Assembly (NCBI GenBank): GCA_964425195.1
Contig: CAYRLG010000009.1
Coordinates: forward strand, 52,446 to 116,445
Origin: Desulfamplus sp964425195
GTDB lineage: Bacteria; Desulfobacterota; Desulfobacteria; Desulfobacterales; Desulfobacteraceae
Length of the DNA: 64,000 bases
Reading direction: 5' to 3'
Shown: in pieces, positions 16,752-25,469 of the stretch
Numbering within the stretch: the first letter of the stretch is position 1
How the letters are laid out: every line of letters begins with the position of its first letter
The notes under the pieces: generated by a model
The model's database searches: none
What the model was told of the DNA's origin: nothing
What the model saw: only the letters and a program-made list of their open reading frames with translations
Program-made: the position numbers and the translations under genes

Positions 16752-17534
16752 ATGATAAGAGCACTTTGGACAGCAGCAACTGGAATGAATTCTCAGCAGA
16801 TTCAGACTGATGTTGTGGCAAATAACCTTGCTAACTCAAGTACTGCGGGCTTTAAAAAATCTCGGGCAAATTTTGAGGACTTGATGTATCAAACCATGCT
16901 TGTAGCTGGGGCAACAACACCGGGCGGAGGACAGGTTCCAACAGGAATTCAGATTGGTATGGGTGCAAAGCCTGCCGGAATACAGAAGATTTTTACTCAA
17001 GGAGATTATGTACAAACTGGAAATCATTTAGATATGGTTATTCAAGGAGATGGTTTCTTTAGGGTTTTACATGGTGATGAGGAGCTTTACACCAGAGCAG
17101 GTAATTTTACCCTTGATAGCGAGGGTTTTATTACAACAGCAGGTGGTGATAGATTACAGCCTGAAATTGCGATACCAGCAGAGGCAACCCTTATTACTCT
17201 TCAAGATAATGGTACACTTACTGTTCATGGTGCAAACGAAGAGATACTTGCTACAGAGCAGATTAATATCACTACCTTTATAAATCCTGCTGGACTATTT
17301 GCAGTGGGCGGCAATCTGTTTAGGGCAACTGAAGGCTCTGGAGAGGCAATAGAACAGGTGCCAGGAGAAAACGGATCAGGCACAGTTGCCAACAACTCCC
17401 TTGAGATGTCGAATGTAAGTGTTGTTGAGGAGATGGTAGGCATGATTACGGGTCAAAGAGCCTATGAGGCGAACTCGAAATCCGTCCAAACAGCAGATGC
17501 TATGCTTGGTATTGCTAATGGATTAAAACGTTAA
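16752..17534 (+). CDS. flgG: Flagellar distal rod protein FlgG
   Basis: Forms the distal rod, inside the L and P rings. From ATG at 16752 the product is 260 residues and begins MIRALWTAATGMNSQQ, the invariant FlgG N-terminus, preceded by GGAGG 7 bases upstream. An in-frame upstream start exists (16677) but overlaps flgF and lacks family support. MDMVIQGDGFF-like and LEMSNVSVVEEMVGMITGQRAYE segments are conserved. Length is the family norm. Confidence 0.97.
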   Translation: MIRALWTAATGMNSQQIQTDVVANNLANSSTAGFKKSRANFEDLMYQTMLVAGATTPGGGQVPTGIQIGMGAKPAGIQKIFTQGDYVQTGNHLDMVIQGDGFFRVLHGDEELYTRAGNFTLDSEGFITTAGGDRLQPEIAIPAEATLITLQDNGTLTVHGANEEILATEQINITTFINPAGLFAVGGNLFRATEGSGEAIEQVPGENGSGTVANNSLEMSNVSVVEEMVGMITGQRAYEANSKSVQTADAMLGIANGLKR

Positions 17535-17600
17535 TGTTTAACCCGTTGTTGTATGTTTTGCATAAATAGCAAAAAAAGTGAAGCTGTGGAGGTGGCAGCC

Positions 17601-18671
17601 ATGAAATATCAAGTAGTTGTGTTTATTATTATAACTTCATTCTCTCTCTTTGTTCAGACAGATGTTCTTGCAAATGAGGCAAAAGAAGTTAGTTATAATA
17701 CCGAAGAAGTTAATGACAATATAAGAGATGAAAATATAGCACCTGAAATTGTGATTGAGGTGAGAGAGTCTGTTCATGTAAATAAAAGAAAAGTCACTCT
17801 CGGAGAGATTGCAGATATAGAAGCAGCACCAATAATTAAGCGTCAACTTGCTCTTATTGATATGGGTTTTGCACCAGCTCCTGGAAAAAGTAAAATTATT
17901 GATGGCAGACAGGTTGAATCAAAGATTAAATCAAATAAACTTTTCTATAAAAACAGGCAAAACTCAGCAAATTGGCAATCTTCTGACAATATAGCTATTC
18001 TTGTTCCTGAGAAAATTTATGTTGAAAGAGCAAGTCAAGAGATATCTGAACATGACCTCAAATCTATTTATGAATCTTATATAACTGAGCGTTTGGCAGA
18101 TAAAGATTTTGAAATAAGGGAGTTTTCAATAAGGGGTTTAGATAGCTTCTATCCTGAAGGAGAGATTGTTATATCGCCTCCAATAAGTAATTCCGGTGTG
18201 TTAAAGGGGCGAGTAAACATTTATGTAAAAGTTCAGGTTAATGGAAAAGATTATGGTCGAATCTCTCTTTCTGGTTGGGTTGATATTTTTGATGATGTTC
18301 TTTGTACCTCGAGATCCCTCACACGGGGAAAAGTGATTGAACTTAGTGATGTGCATGTTAAAAGATTCAATATTGCCAATCTTAGTGGAGAGTACTTTAG
18401 CTCAGTAGAGGATGTTGTAGGCAGAGTCCTTACCAGAAATGCACCTTCAAATAGAGCTATCACTCTAAATATGGTAGAAGATGCCGCACTTGTTAATAAA
18501 GGCGATAGAGTCAAAATAGTTGCAGCACGAGATAATCTTCGTCTTGTTACACTTGGAGTTCTTAAGAGCGATGGTAAAATGGGTGACACTGTTCAGGTTC
18601 AGAATTTAACATCCGGAAAGACTATAAATGCTATTGTTACTGGTAAAGAGAGCGTTAAGGTCTTTTATTAA
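17601..18671 (+). CDS. flgA: Flagellar P-ring chaperone FlgA
   Basis: Periplasmic protein that assists FlgI assembly into the P ring. From ATG at 17601 the product is 356 residues, with a signal peptide (MKYQVVVFIIITSFSLFVQT, then DVLA) and a purine-rich GTGGAGGTGG upstream; an in-frame ATG at 17553 has no such support. The C-terminal SAF/ChapFlgA domain is clear: LTRGKVIELSDVHVKRFNI, VGRVLTRNAPSNRAIT, VKIVAARDNLRLVTLGVL and VQVQNLTSGKTINAIV. It is longer than E. coli FlgA (219) because of an N-terminal region of about 130 residues. It lies between flgG and flgH. Confidence 0.92.
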   Translation: MKYQVVVFIIITSFSLFVQTDVLANEAKEVSYNTEEVNDNIRDENIAPEIVIEVRESVHVNKRKVTLGEIADIEAAPIIKRQLALIDMGFAPAPGKSKIIDGRQVESKIKSNKLFYKNRQNSANWQSSDNIAILVPEKIYVERASQEISEHDLKSIYESYITERLADKDFEIREFSIRGLDSFYPEGEIVISPPISNSGVLKGRVNIYVKVQVNGKDYGRISLSGWVDIFDDVLCTSRSLTRGKVIELSDVHVKRFNIANLSGEYFSSVEDVVGRVLTRNAPSNRAITLNMVEDAALVNKGDRVKIVAARDNLRLVTLGVLKSDGKMGDTVQVQNLTSGKTINAIVTGKESVKVFY

Positions 18672-18706
18672 ATATAGACTCTTCATTAAATTTTAAGGAG
18701 TAGATT

Positions 18707-19456
18707 ATGAAAAGATATTTAAACGTTCGCACTCGGTTTTTTAACTTTTTACTTATGATAATATTTGGTTTCATGGCTTTGGAAGCTATCTCCGGCTGTG
18801 CATCAAAAAAGGATAATGAGGCTCTTCTTCCGCCCGGAATTTCAGATCAGCCATCACTTCAGACAAAATATGAACCTCTTCCTCCATCTGAAGGGTCATT
18901 ATGGACAGAGACAAGCGATCCCTTTTTTGAAGATACAAAGGCACGCCAGCCCGGTGACACCCTGATCGTTGATATTGTGGAGAATGCAAAATCAAGTATG
19001 GATGCAGCAACTGAAGCTGGAAGAACCAGCACAATGGATATTGGAGTTCCTAACTTTTTTGGTTACACAGAGCCTTTTGTTGCACTTGCCAATCCTACTA
19101 AAAGAGGTATGGTTGCAGATACTATGGTTGGGACAAAGTTTGATAACTCTTTTAAAGGAGAGGCAAAAAGCAATAGAAATGGTCAAATTACAGCATCTAT
19201 TGCAGCAAGAATTGTAGAAGTTTTACCAAATGGCAACTATGCTGTTTACGGAAAGCGTGCCATGAAGCTAAACCATGAGGTTCAGTATATTGTTGTATCA
19301 GGAATTGTGCGACCCGAAGACATTGGGGACAACAACAGAGTTCAATCAACATATCTTGCAGATTCAAGAATTGAATATTTTGGTCAGGGTGTAATTGCCG
19401 ATAAGCAGAAACAGGGTTGGGGAACTCGCCTGTTTGATAATCTGTGGCCGTTTTAA
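18707..19456 (+). CDS. flgH: Flagellar L-ring protein FlgH
   Basis: Outer-membrane L-ring lipoprotein of the basal body, 249 residues. The signal peptide ends in a lipobox ISGC (Cys at about residue 31). Conserved FlgH blocks are RQPGDTLIVDIVENAKSS, FKGEAKSNRNGQITASIAARI, VLPNGNYAVYGKRAMKLN and the C-terminal SGIVRPEDIGDNNRVQSTY. An AAGGAG ribosome site precedes the ATG. It sits between flgA and flgI as in most flagellar operons. Confidence 0.96.
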   Translation: MKRYLNVRTRFFNFLLMIIFGFMALEAISGCASKKDNEALLPPGISDQPSLQTKYEPLPPSEGSLWTETSDPFFEDTKARQPGDTLIVDIVENAKSSMDAATEAGRTSTMDIGVPNFFGYTEPFVALANPTKRGMVADTMVGTKFDNSFKGEAKSNRNGQITASIAARIVEVLPNGNYAVYGKRAMKLNHEVQYIVVSGIVRPEDIGDNNRVQSTYLADSRIEYFGQGVIADKQKQGWGTRLFDNLWPF

Positions 19457-19506
19457 AAATGGAGTGGATGAGTGGATTTTAAAAAATATAATTGGAGGTT
19501 CTTATT

Positions 19507-20625
19507 ATGCTAAAATATCTAAAACATTTTAACCTTACACTAACTATTTTTATGCTGCTATTCTGCATCAGTATAAACTGTGTAGATGGTGCAAGAATCA
19601 AAGATATCGCAGCAATAAAGGGTATAAGAACCAACCAGTTAGTGGGATATGGTCTTATTATTGGTCTTGACGGCACTGGCGATAAATCAGGCACAGATTT
19701 TACAACTCAAGGTCTTGCAAACATGATGGAGCGTATGGGCATAAGTGTTGATAAAAACTCCCTAAAAGTCAAAAATATCGCAGCAGTTATGGTGACCGCC
19801 AATATTCCGCCGTTTGCAAGGATAGGAAATAAACTTGATGTTATAGCCTCATCAGTAGGAGATGCTAAAAGCCTTGCCGGCGGAACGCTTCTTTTAACTC
19901 CTCTTAAAGGTGTTGATGGAAAGGTTTATGCTTTAGCACAGGGTGCGGTTGCAATTGGTGGAGCTGGAGCAGGTGATGCGGGAGGCAGTAAACAAAAAAA
20001 TCACCTTCAAGTGGCAAGAATTGCAAATGGTGCAACTGTAGAGCGTGAAATTCCAATGCAGTTAAATGGGAAACAGAACTTAACATTATCGCTTTTAAAT
20101 CCTGATTTTACAACAGCAGTAAGGGTAGCAGACACCATCAACTCATCAGTTGGCAAAGATGTTGCAAGGACTCTTGATTCAAGTGCTCTTCAACTAAATA
20201 TTCCTGAAGAGATGCAGGCTGGTAAGGTAGCTCAGTTTATTGCTGATATTGAATCTCTTGAGGTTATTCCAGATACAAAGGCAAAAGTTGTGGTAAATGA
20301 GAAGACAGGCACAGTTATTATTGGTGACAATGTAACTATATCTACAGTTGCAGTAGCACACGGCAATCTTACAGTTACCATAAAAAAAGATATGGAGGTA
20401 TCCCAGCCAGAGCCGTTTACAGATGGAGAGACGCTTGCACAAGATCAGACTAATGTAGATATGGAAGAGCAGAAAGTCTCTTTAATGACTTTAGAGGGAG
20501 GCACGACAATTGGAGAGTTAGTAAGAGGTCTTAACTCAATTGGAGCAACACCAAGGGATATGATTACAATTTTACAGAGTATAAAAGCTGCTGGGGCTTT
20601 GCAGGCTGATCTTGAAATTATATAA
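19507..20625 (+). CDS. flgI: Flagellar P-ring protein FlgI
   Basis: Periplasmic P-ring subunit around the distal rod. From ATG at 19507, preceded by GGAGG, it has 372 residues and a signal peptide of about 28 residues. The mature start reads ARIKDIAAIKGIRTNQLVGY, followed by GLDGTGDKSGTDFTTQ, both FlgI hallmarks. It ends MITILQSIKAAGALQADLEII. Length is normal. An earlier in-frame start at 19492 is less likely because it overlaps the Shine-Dalgarno. Confidence 0.97.
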   Translation: MLKYLKHFNLTLTIFMLLFCISINCVDGARIKDIAAIKGIRTNQLVGYGLIIGLDGTGDKSGTDFTTQGLANMMERMGISVDKNSLKVKNIAAVMVTANIPPFARIGNKLDVIASSVGDAKSLAGGTLLLTPLKGVDGKVYALAQGAVAIGGAGAGDAGGSKQKNHLQVARIANGATVEREIPMQLNGKQNLTLSLLNPDFTTAVRVADTINSSVGKDVARTLDSSALQLNIPEEMQAGKVAQFIADIESLEVIPDTKAKVVVNEKTGTVIIGDNVTISTVAVAHGNLTVTIKKDMEVSQPEPFTDGETLAQDQTNVDMEEQKVSLMTLEGGTTIGELVRGLNSIGATPRDMITILQSIKAAGALQADLEII

Positions 20626-20657
20626 CAGTCATGCCTTGACAGGTAGCACAACAAAAA

Positions 20658-20683
20658 ATGAAAGCCTGTTAAGAGGCTTTCAT
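20658..20683 (+). terminator. Hairpin between flgI and flgJ
   Basis: Perfect 10-bp stem ATGAAAGCCT / AGGCTTTCAT with a 6-base loop. It is not followed by a T tract, so it is more likely an RNA-processing or stability element within the operon than a strong terminator. Confidence 0.45.
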
Positions 20684-20704
20684 ATAAAATAAGGAGTCAA
20701 AAAG

Positions 20705-21025
20705 ATGGATATCTCTTTAAACAATAGAATTTATCAAAACAGTATCAATCAATTGCCAGATAGCAATAGAGTTGATACTTTAAAGGCTAAAAAAGATGAG
20801 AAAGCTCTTAAAGAGGCTTGCCAAGGATTTGAAGAGATATTTATCAATACAATGTTAAAGACAATGAGATCAACTGTTCCGCAAGACGGAATTTGGGGCA
20901 AATCTCATGCTATGGATATTTATACCTCTTTAAGTGATCAATATTTAGCGGAAAAAATTTCCAAGGGGGAAAATTCTACTGGTATTGGAGAGTATCTTTA
21001 CAGGCAGCTTCAAGAGTCTTTGTAG
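20705..21025 (+). CDS. flgJ: FlgJ-type rod-binding protein (rod-cap domain only)
   Basis: 106-residue protein matching the N-terminal rod-cap domain of FlgJ: ALKEACQGFEEIFINTMLKTMRSTVP, then YTSLSDQYLAEKISKG. It lacks the C-terminal muramidase domain found in Enterobacteria; single-domain FlgJ is usual in this group. The wall-cutting activity must come from another protein. It is the last gene of the flgF-J operon and is followed by a terminator-like hairpin. Confidence 0.9.
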   Translation: MDISLNNRIYQNSINQLPDSNRVDTLKAKKDEKALKEACQGFEEIFINTMLKTMRSTVPQDGIWGKSHAMDIYTSLSDQYLAEKISKGENSTGIGEYLYRQLQESL

Positions 21026-21073
21026 CTGATTGTTTTGTTAATAACTATTTGAAAATATGAATCATATCAAATG

Positions 21074-21105
21074 AGGGCAGCTATTTAGGCTGCCTTGTTT
21101 TTTTT
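21074..21105 (+). terminator. Rho-independent terminator after flgJ
   Basis: Stem GGCAGC / GCTGCC (extended by A-T and G-T pairs to 8 bp), 7-base loop, followed by TTGTTTTTTTT. It closes the flgF-J operon just upstream of the promoters for flgN-K-L. Confidence 0.85.
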
Positions 21106-21106
21106 A

Positions 21107-21123
21107 TGGCATACCCGTTGCAC
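21107..21123 (+). promoter_or_regulatory. Sigma54-type promoter upstream of flgN
   Basis: TGGCAT-N5-TTGCAC with the exact 10-base GG-to-GC spacing, starting right at the end of the flgJ terminator T tract. It lies about 85 bases upstream of a sigma28-type promoter for the same operon. Confidence 0.7.
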
Positions 21124-21189
21124 TATATTATAGCTAAAAGGTTAAAACAGTTCATAGAGGGAAAAATTTTCCTCTCACATTGTAGGAAT

Positions 21190-21216
21190 TTAAGCAGGAC
21201 ATTTTAATGCCGATAA
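21190..21216 (+). promoter_or_regulatory. Sigma28 (FliA)-type promoter upstream of flgN
   Basis: GCCGATAA (identical to the E. coli FliA -10 consensus) at 21209-21216, 11 bases after TTAAGCAG at 21190-21197, which matches the -35 core TAAG. The flgN ATG is at 21242. Confidence 0.78.
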
Positions 21217-21241
21217 TATATAACAGCAGGGAGAGATTGCC

Positions 21242-21784
21242 ATGGAAACTACATTTGCATACAATATAGAAAAAGTTCTTCAGAAAAAACTTGCTATCTA
21301 TACAGAACTGACTTCGCTTTTGGAAGCAGAGACAGATTATATAGTTAAAATGGATGTCAACTCCCTCTGGTCAGTTTCAACACGTAAAAAAGAGCTTGCA
21401 TCTGATATTGAGAAAGTTAGAAACAGTATTATTTTTCTTCTTAATGAGCAAGAAATTGATCATGGTATGGATATGAGAACATTCAATCTCGATAGTCTCA
21501 TTAAAATTCTTCCTATCTCTGCAAAAGAGAGAGCAGGTCTTGAGATGATAAAGATTGCCATTGAGGGAAAAAGAAACCAAATCAGACAGCTTGCATCTTC
21601 AAACAGAAAGTATATACAAGACTATTTAGGCGTGATTGACGGCGTAATATCAACGATAACAGGCAGTTCAAAAAATCAATCTTATGGCAGAAGAGGGCTT
21701 TCTGTTTCAACCACAGCCCCTTCATTTTACGGCACTAAATTTGGAAGAGGTGCTGCAACTTCTCTTATTTCAGCACGTGCGTAA
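21242..21784 (+). CDS. flgN: FlgN-like flagellar export chaperone
   Basis: 180-residue helical protein in the flgN position, directly upstream of flgK and flgL, whose products FlgN escorts to the export gate. The sequence shows the typical long helices (VLQKKLAIYTELTSLLEAE, then VSTRKKELASDIEKVRNSI) and weak conservation as expected for this family. The C-terminal 40 residues are Ser/Gly-rich and probably disordered. Assignment rests on context plus fold character. No flgM is present between flgJ and flgN, the common place for it. Confidence 0.78.
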   Translation: METTFAYNIEKVLQKKLAIYTELTSLLEAETDYIVKMDVNSLWSVSTRKKELASDIEKVRNSIIFLLNEQEIDHGMDMRTFNLDSLIKILPISAKERAGLEMIKIAIEGKRNQIRQLASSNRKYIQDYLGVIDGVISTITGSSKNQSYGRRGLSVSTTAPSFYGTKFGRGAATSLISARA

Positions 21785-21790
21785 ATATAT

Positions 21791-21843
21791 AAAATGAAAC
21801 CTTATTAATTAAAAAAGCTCTATATCTACGAAGGTTTCATTTT
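21791..21843 (+). terminator. Hairpin between flgN and flgK
   Basis: Perfect 13-bp inverted repeat AAAATGAAACCTT / AAGGTTTCATTTT with a 27-base loop and a short T tract, in the 114-base gap before flgK. Inside an operon, this looks like an attenuating or processing hairpin. Confidence 0.5.
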
Positions 21844-21898
21844 TAGAAATATTTATAAATAAATTAAGCAGGTGCCAGCGTAAGATCGGAGGTATAAC

Positions 21899-24800
21899 AT
21901 GGGCGGAATCGGTTCTACACTTCAAATTGCAAAAGGGGCACTTGCTGCACAGCAGTATGGGTTGAATGTTACTGGTAATAATATAGCCAATGTAAATAAC
22001 CCTGATTATAGCAGGCAAAATGTTGAGCAAGTCAATAATGGTCCAATAAAATATGCAGGTTACCTATTCGGGACTGGTGTAAACTCCTCTCAAGTTACCC
22101 AAAGCGTCAACCAATTACTTGAAAATCGCCTTACATTAGAGAAATCTTCCCTTTCTGGTTTTGAAGAGGCTGAATCTTACATAAAAATAATTACAGATCA
22201 CTTTAATGAATCTTCTGATAACAGCATCAGCAATATATTGACGGATTTTTGGAACTCTTGGAACGATCTTTCTAATAGTCCTGCTGACGACTCTGAACGT
22301 CTGATAATCTTAGAGAACGGTAAGGAACTATCTGAGCGGTTTAACATGGCATATAGCTATCTTGGGCAAGTTGAGACCGAGATAAACACAAAACTTGTTG
22401 ATGCAGTTGATAGAATTAACAATATCACTGCTGATATTGCCAAGTTAAATGTAGATATTATGGGTCAAGAGACTCAAAGAACCTCAAATGATAAAAGAGA
22501 CCAGAGAAATGCTCTAATTGATGAGCTTGGTAAATTGATTAATATAAATGTATTTGAGCAGACAAGTGGTGCAGTTGCGATTAATGTCAATAACGGATTG
22601 CCCATTGTTAATGGTAATAGCACTTATAAACTTTCCGTAGAAGGAGAGGATATCAATTGGGTAGATTCTGCTGGTAAAAAGCAAGATATTACAGATATGA
22701 TCACTGGCGGTCAAATTGGCGGATGGCTTGATATCCGTGATACAGTTATACCTAAATATCAACATGACATTGACGAACTTTCACACGAAATTATTTGGGC
22801 TATAAACTATCAGCACTCTCAAGGTGTTGGGCTTGAATATTTTTCTAATGGTCTTACTGGCGACTATTCGGTTGATAAGAGTGGCTGGCTTACAAGTTTG
22901 GGTTTTGGAGATAAGATTGACCATTCAAAAAATCTCACCATGTGGATTGAAGATAAAACATCTGCCACTCCTGAATATTCAAAAATTGAGATGGATATGG
23001 GAGTCTCTGATGCAAAAATGTCTGGTTGGCAGGCTGGAGCAGATTTATCAACTCTTTATCCAGAAAAAGCTGTTTATAAATTTACGGTTATGGAGAGCGG
23101 CACAGCAAGCTATAACTTAGCTGCTGAAACTGGTGGTGTTGGTGCTAAAATTGGTGCTGTTCAATCAGGTGCCGGCACAGTTGCCGGCTTGATGCAAAAT
23201 AATGCAATAGCCCCTATTGCTGCACAAACTCTCAAAATTACAGGTGGACCTTCTGGTGGAACTCAAAACATTGAGATTAAGTATGCTGGTGGCGATGCAA
23301 AGCAATCTGCCTCATCTATTGCAGAGGCTTTAAACAAAATTGAAGGGATAAATGCTAAAGCTGGTGAAAATAGTGCTGTTCTTAATGTAGCTGGTTTTGC
23401 CGCTGTTGCTGATGATGAGATAAGTTTTGGAATATATGTTGATGGTATAACACATTACGAAAAATTTACTTTTACTCCAGCATTAGGAGGAGTTAATGAG
23501 CATTTTGAAGATGCTTTTCGTGCTGCTGTTGAAGCTATCAACTCTAAATATGGTGATGATGATCTTAAACTTGAGTGGACTGTTGAGAGTGATGCAACCA
23601 CTCAATTTAAACTTACAAGCAAATCAGGCAGAACAATTGGATTACAAGATGTGACGACTAATGGTGGTGCTGGTGGTACTATTAGTTTTTCAGGCACAGC
23701 CGTTGGAGCTGGAGGTGCTGCGGTTGTAGCCAGTAAAGTAACTATTGGAATTGAGAAAGGCATGGAACTTTCATCTAATGTTGCTGGAGCAAGTGGAGGA
23801 CTTTTTAATGTAGCTGCAGACGTTATAGTAACACCTGTTAATAACATTTTACCTATTGATAAAAGCACTATAGCTTGGGAAAAATATGATATTAACGGAA
23901 TATCAACTGGTGTGAAAGGGCTTATTGAGGTTGGGCTTATAGATTTAAATGGAGTGCCGATAGATCTCTTGGGAAATCCTATAACGGTTGAAGACTCAAG
24001 CGGAAATGAGCTTTTAATATTTAACCTCGCACCAGGAGAGCTTGTAGCCGGCAACACAATGAGCATAAATATAAATTATGATCCATTAACTAACCCGCTT
24101 CCCGAACCTAATCCTCTTGAATTTACGATAAAAGGCACTGCAAACAGCCAGAATGATATTTATCAATTTAAAGTGGTTAATGATGACACTAAACAGTTCA
24201 ACGATTTTGAATCTGGCACTATCGGAACGCCACTTGCTGCTGGAGACCCTCCTATTACAATTGAGTGGAGTAATGGAACTAATTCGGGCAAATTTCAAAT
24301 TAAAGAGCCTGTTCCGCCTTTAACTCCAGATACTCCGTATAATGTTGAAGTTGATGGAATGACCCTTCAATTTACAAAAGGGACTGTGTTTAAAAATGAT
24401 GTTTTTACCATTACAACAGACAATTCAGGAAAACCAGTTTCAACTGATAAAAACGGGAAACCAACTGGTGAGTTTATGTCTGACTGGCACTGGACACTTG
24501 ACTCATTTAAAAATCAGTTTAACAGAGATGCACAAGGAATGAAGGCAACTATTAATGGAAAAAATCAATTAGAACTGGCTACATCTAAAGATTATCATGT
24601 AATTAGTGAGTTATCATTTTCTAAAGACTCTGAAAAATATGGCTTTAGCAAAGAAAATATATCAATTGATGTAAAAGATTGGAGTGTAATAAATTTTAAC
24701 GCTGACGATATTCAGTTTATTAGAAATGATGTTACTGGATGGAGAATTTCGCATGATCCTACTGGAACTACGCAACTTATACCTGCTGTAGGAGGCGATG

Positions 24801-25453
24801 ATGGATTCGGGGTTGATTTCAATGGCGATGACCTTGTAGATATTGAGTTTTCATTTACAAAGACTATGACAGGAGATGGGATTAACGAAGATTATTTTTC
24901 TTTTGATATTATAAAGCGAGATTCAACTGATATTGGATTTGCATTTTCTGATGAGTCTGGAACTATGGCTGCATTAGGATTTAATACTTTCTTTAAAGGC
25001 GATGATGCTCTAACTATGGGGTTAAACGATGTTATAAAAGACACAAATTTTGTGGCTGCTGCAACCATTGATTCAGAAACAGGCAAGATTTATAAAGGAG
25101 ACAACAGCAATACTTTAGCACTTGCCGATGTTCAGTTTAAGAGTCTGACTATGAAGCAGTGGGAGTTCTCCAGAGGTAGCGAGCCAAAATCGAGCATGAC
25201 AACAGCTACATTAGATGGATATTATAGCACAATGCTTGGTTCTTTAGGTGTAGATGCCAAAAATATTCAAACCTCCAAAGAGTTTTCAACACTGATGGTC
25301 AACTATATTACAGAACAACGTAATTCAATCTCTTCGGTCTCTCTTGATGAGGAGATGATAAAGCTGATGAGCTATCAACACGCGTTTGCTGCTGCATCAA
25401 AACTTGTAAAAACAGCAGATGAGATGTTAAATACAATTATAGGATTGAGATAA
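21899..25453 (+). CDS. flgK: Flagellar hook-associated protein FlgK (HAP1), enlarged
   Basis: Joins the hook to the filament. The 1184-residue product keeps the FlgK ends: N-terminal ALAAQQYGLNVTGNNIANVN and NPDYSRQ, and C-terminal EQRNSISSVSLDEEMIKLMS and ASKLVKTADEMLNTIIGL. FlgK is commonly 450-700 residues; the excess is a huge middle region (about residues 360-1080), Gly/Ala/Thr/Asp-rich and beta-like, probably extra surface domains on the hook-filament junction. CGGAGG precedes the ATG. It is followed by flgL after 16 bases. Confidence 0.95.
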   Translation: MGGIGSTLQIAKGALAAQQYGLNVTGNNIANVNNPDYSRQNVEQVNNGPIKYAGYLFGTGVNSSQVTQSVNQLLENRLTLEKSSLSGFEEAESYIKIITDHFNESSDNSISNILTDFWNSWNDLSNSPADDSERLIILENGKELSERFNMAYSYLGQVETEINTKLVDAVDRINNITADIAKLNVDIMGQETQRTSNDKRDQRNALIDELGKLININVFEQTSGAVAINVNNGLPIVNGNSTYKLSVEGEDINWVDSAGKKQDITDMITGGQIGGWLDIRDTVIPKYQHDIDELSHEIIWAINYQHSQGVGLEYFSNGLTGDYSVDKSGWLTSLGFGDKIDHSKNLTMWIEDKTSATPEYSKIEMDMGVSDAKMSGWQAGADLSTLYPEKAVYKFTVMESGTASYNLAAETGGVGAKIGAVQSGAGTVAGLMQNNAIAPIAAQTLKITGGPSGGTQNIEIKYAGGDAKQSASSIAEALNKIEGINAKAGENSAVLNVAGFAAVADDEISFGIYVDGITHYEKFTFTPALGGVNEHFEDAFRAAVEAINSKYGDDDLKLEWTVESDATTQFKLTSKSGRTIGLQDVTTNGGAGGTISFSGTAVGAGGAAVVASKVTIGIEKGMELSSNVAGASGGLFNVAADVIVTPVNNILPIDKSTIAWEKYDINGISTGVKGLIEVGLIDLNGVPIDLLGNPITVEDSSGNELLIFNLAPGELVAGNTMSININYDPLTNPLPEPNPLEFTIKGTANSQNDIYQFKVVNDDTKQFNDFESGTIGTPLAAGDPPITIEWSNGTNSGKFQIKEPVPPLTPDTPYNVEVDGMTLQFTKGTVFKNDVFTITTDNSGKPVSTDKNGKPTGEFMSDWHWTLDSFKNQFNRDAQGMKATINGKNQLELATSKDYHVISELSFSKDSEKYGFSKENISIDVKDWSVINFNADDIQFIRNDVTGWRISHDPTGTTQLIPAVGGDDGFGVDFNGDDLVDIEFSFTKTMTGDGINEDYFSFDIIKRDSTDIGFAFSDESGTMAALGFNTFFKGDDALTMGLNDVIKDTNFVAAATIDSETGKIYKGDNSNTLALADVQFKSLTMKQWEFSRGSEPKSSMTTATLDGYYSTMLGSLGVDAKNIQTSKEFSTLMVNYITEQRNSISSVSLDEEMIKLMSYQHAFAAASKLVKTADEMLNTIIGLR

Positions 25454-25469
25454 TATTCGGGAGGTTGTC

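Noticed and set aside
19388..19402. Second sigma28-like GCCGATAA near the end of flgH
   Set aside because: It lies within coding sequence with no matching -35 element at 11 bases and no gene start suited to it.
23602..24066. 154-residue minus-strand frame rich in Pro and Ala
   Set aside because: It is antisense to the FlgK insertion; no ribosome site or conserved motif, and FlgK is continuous there.
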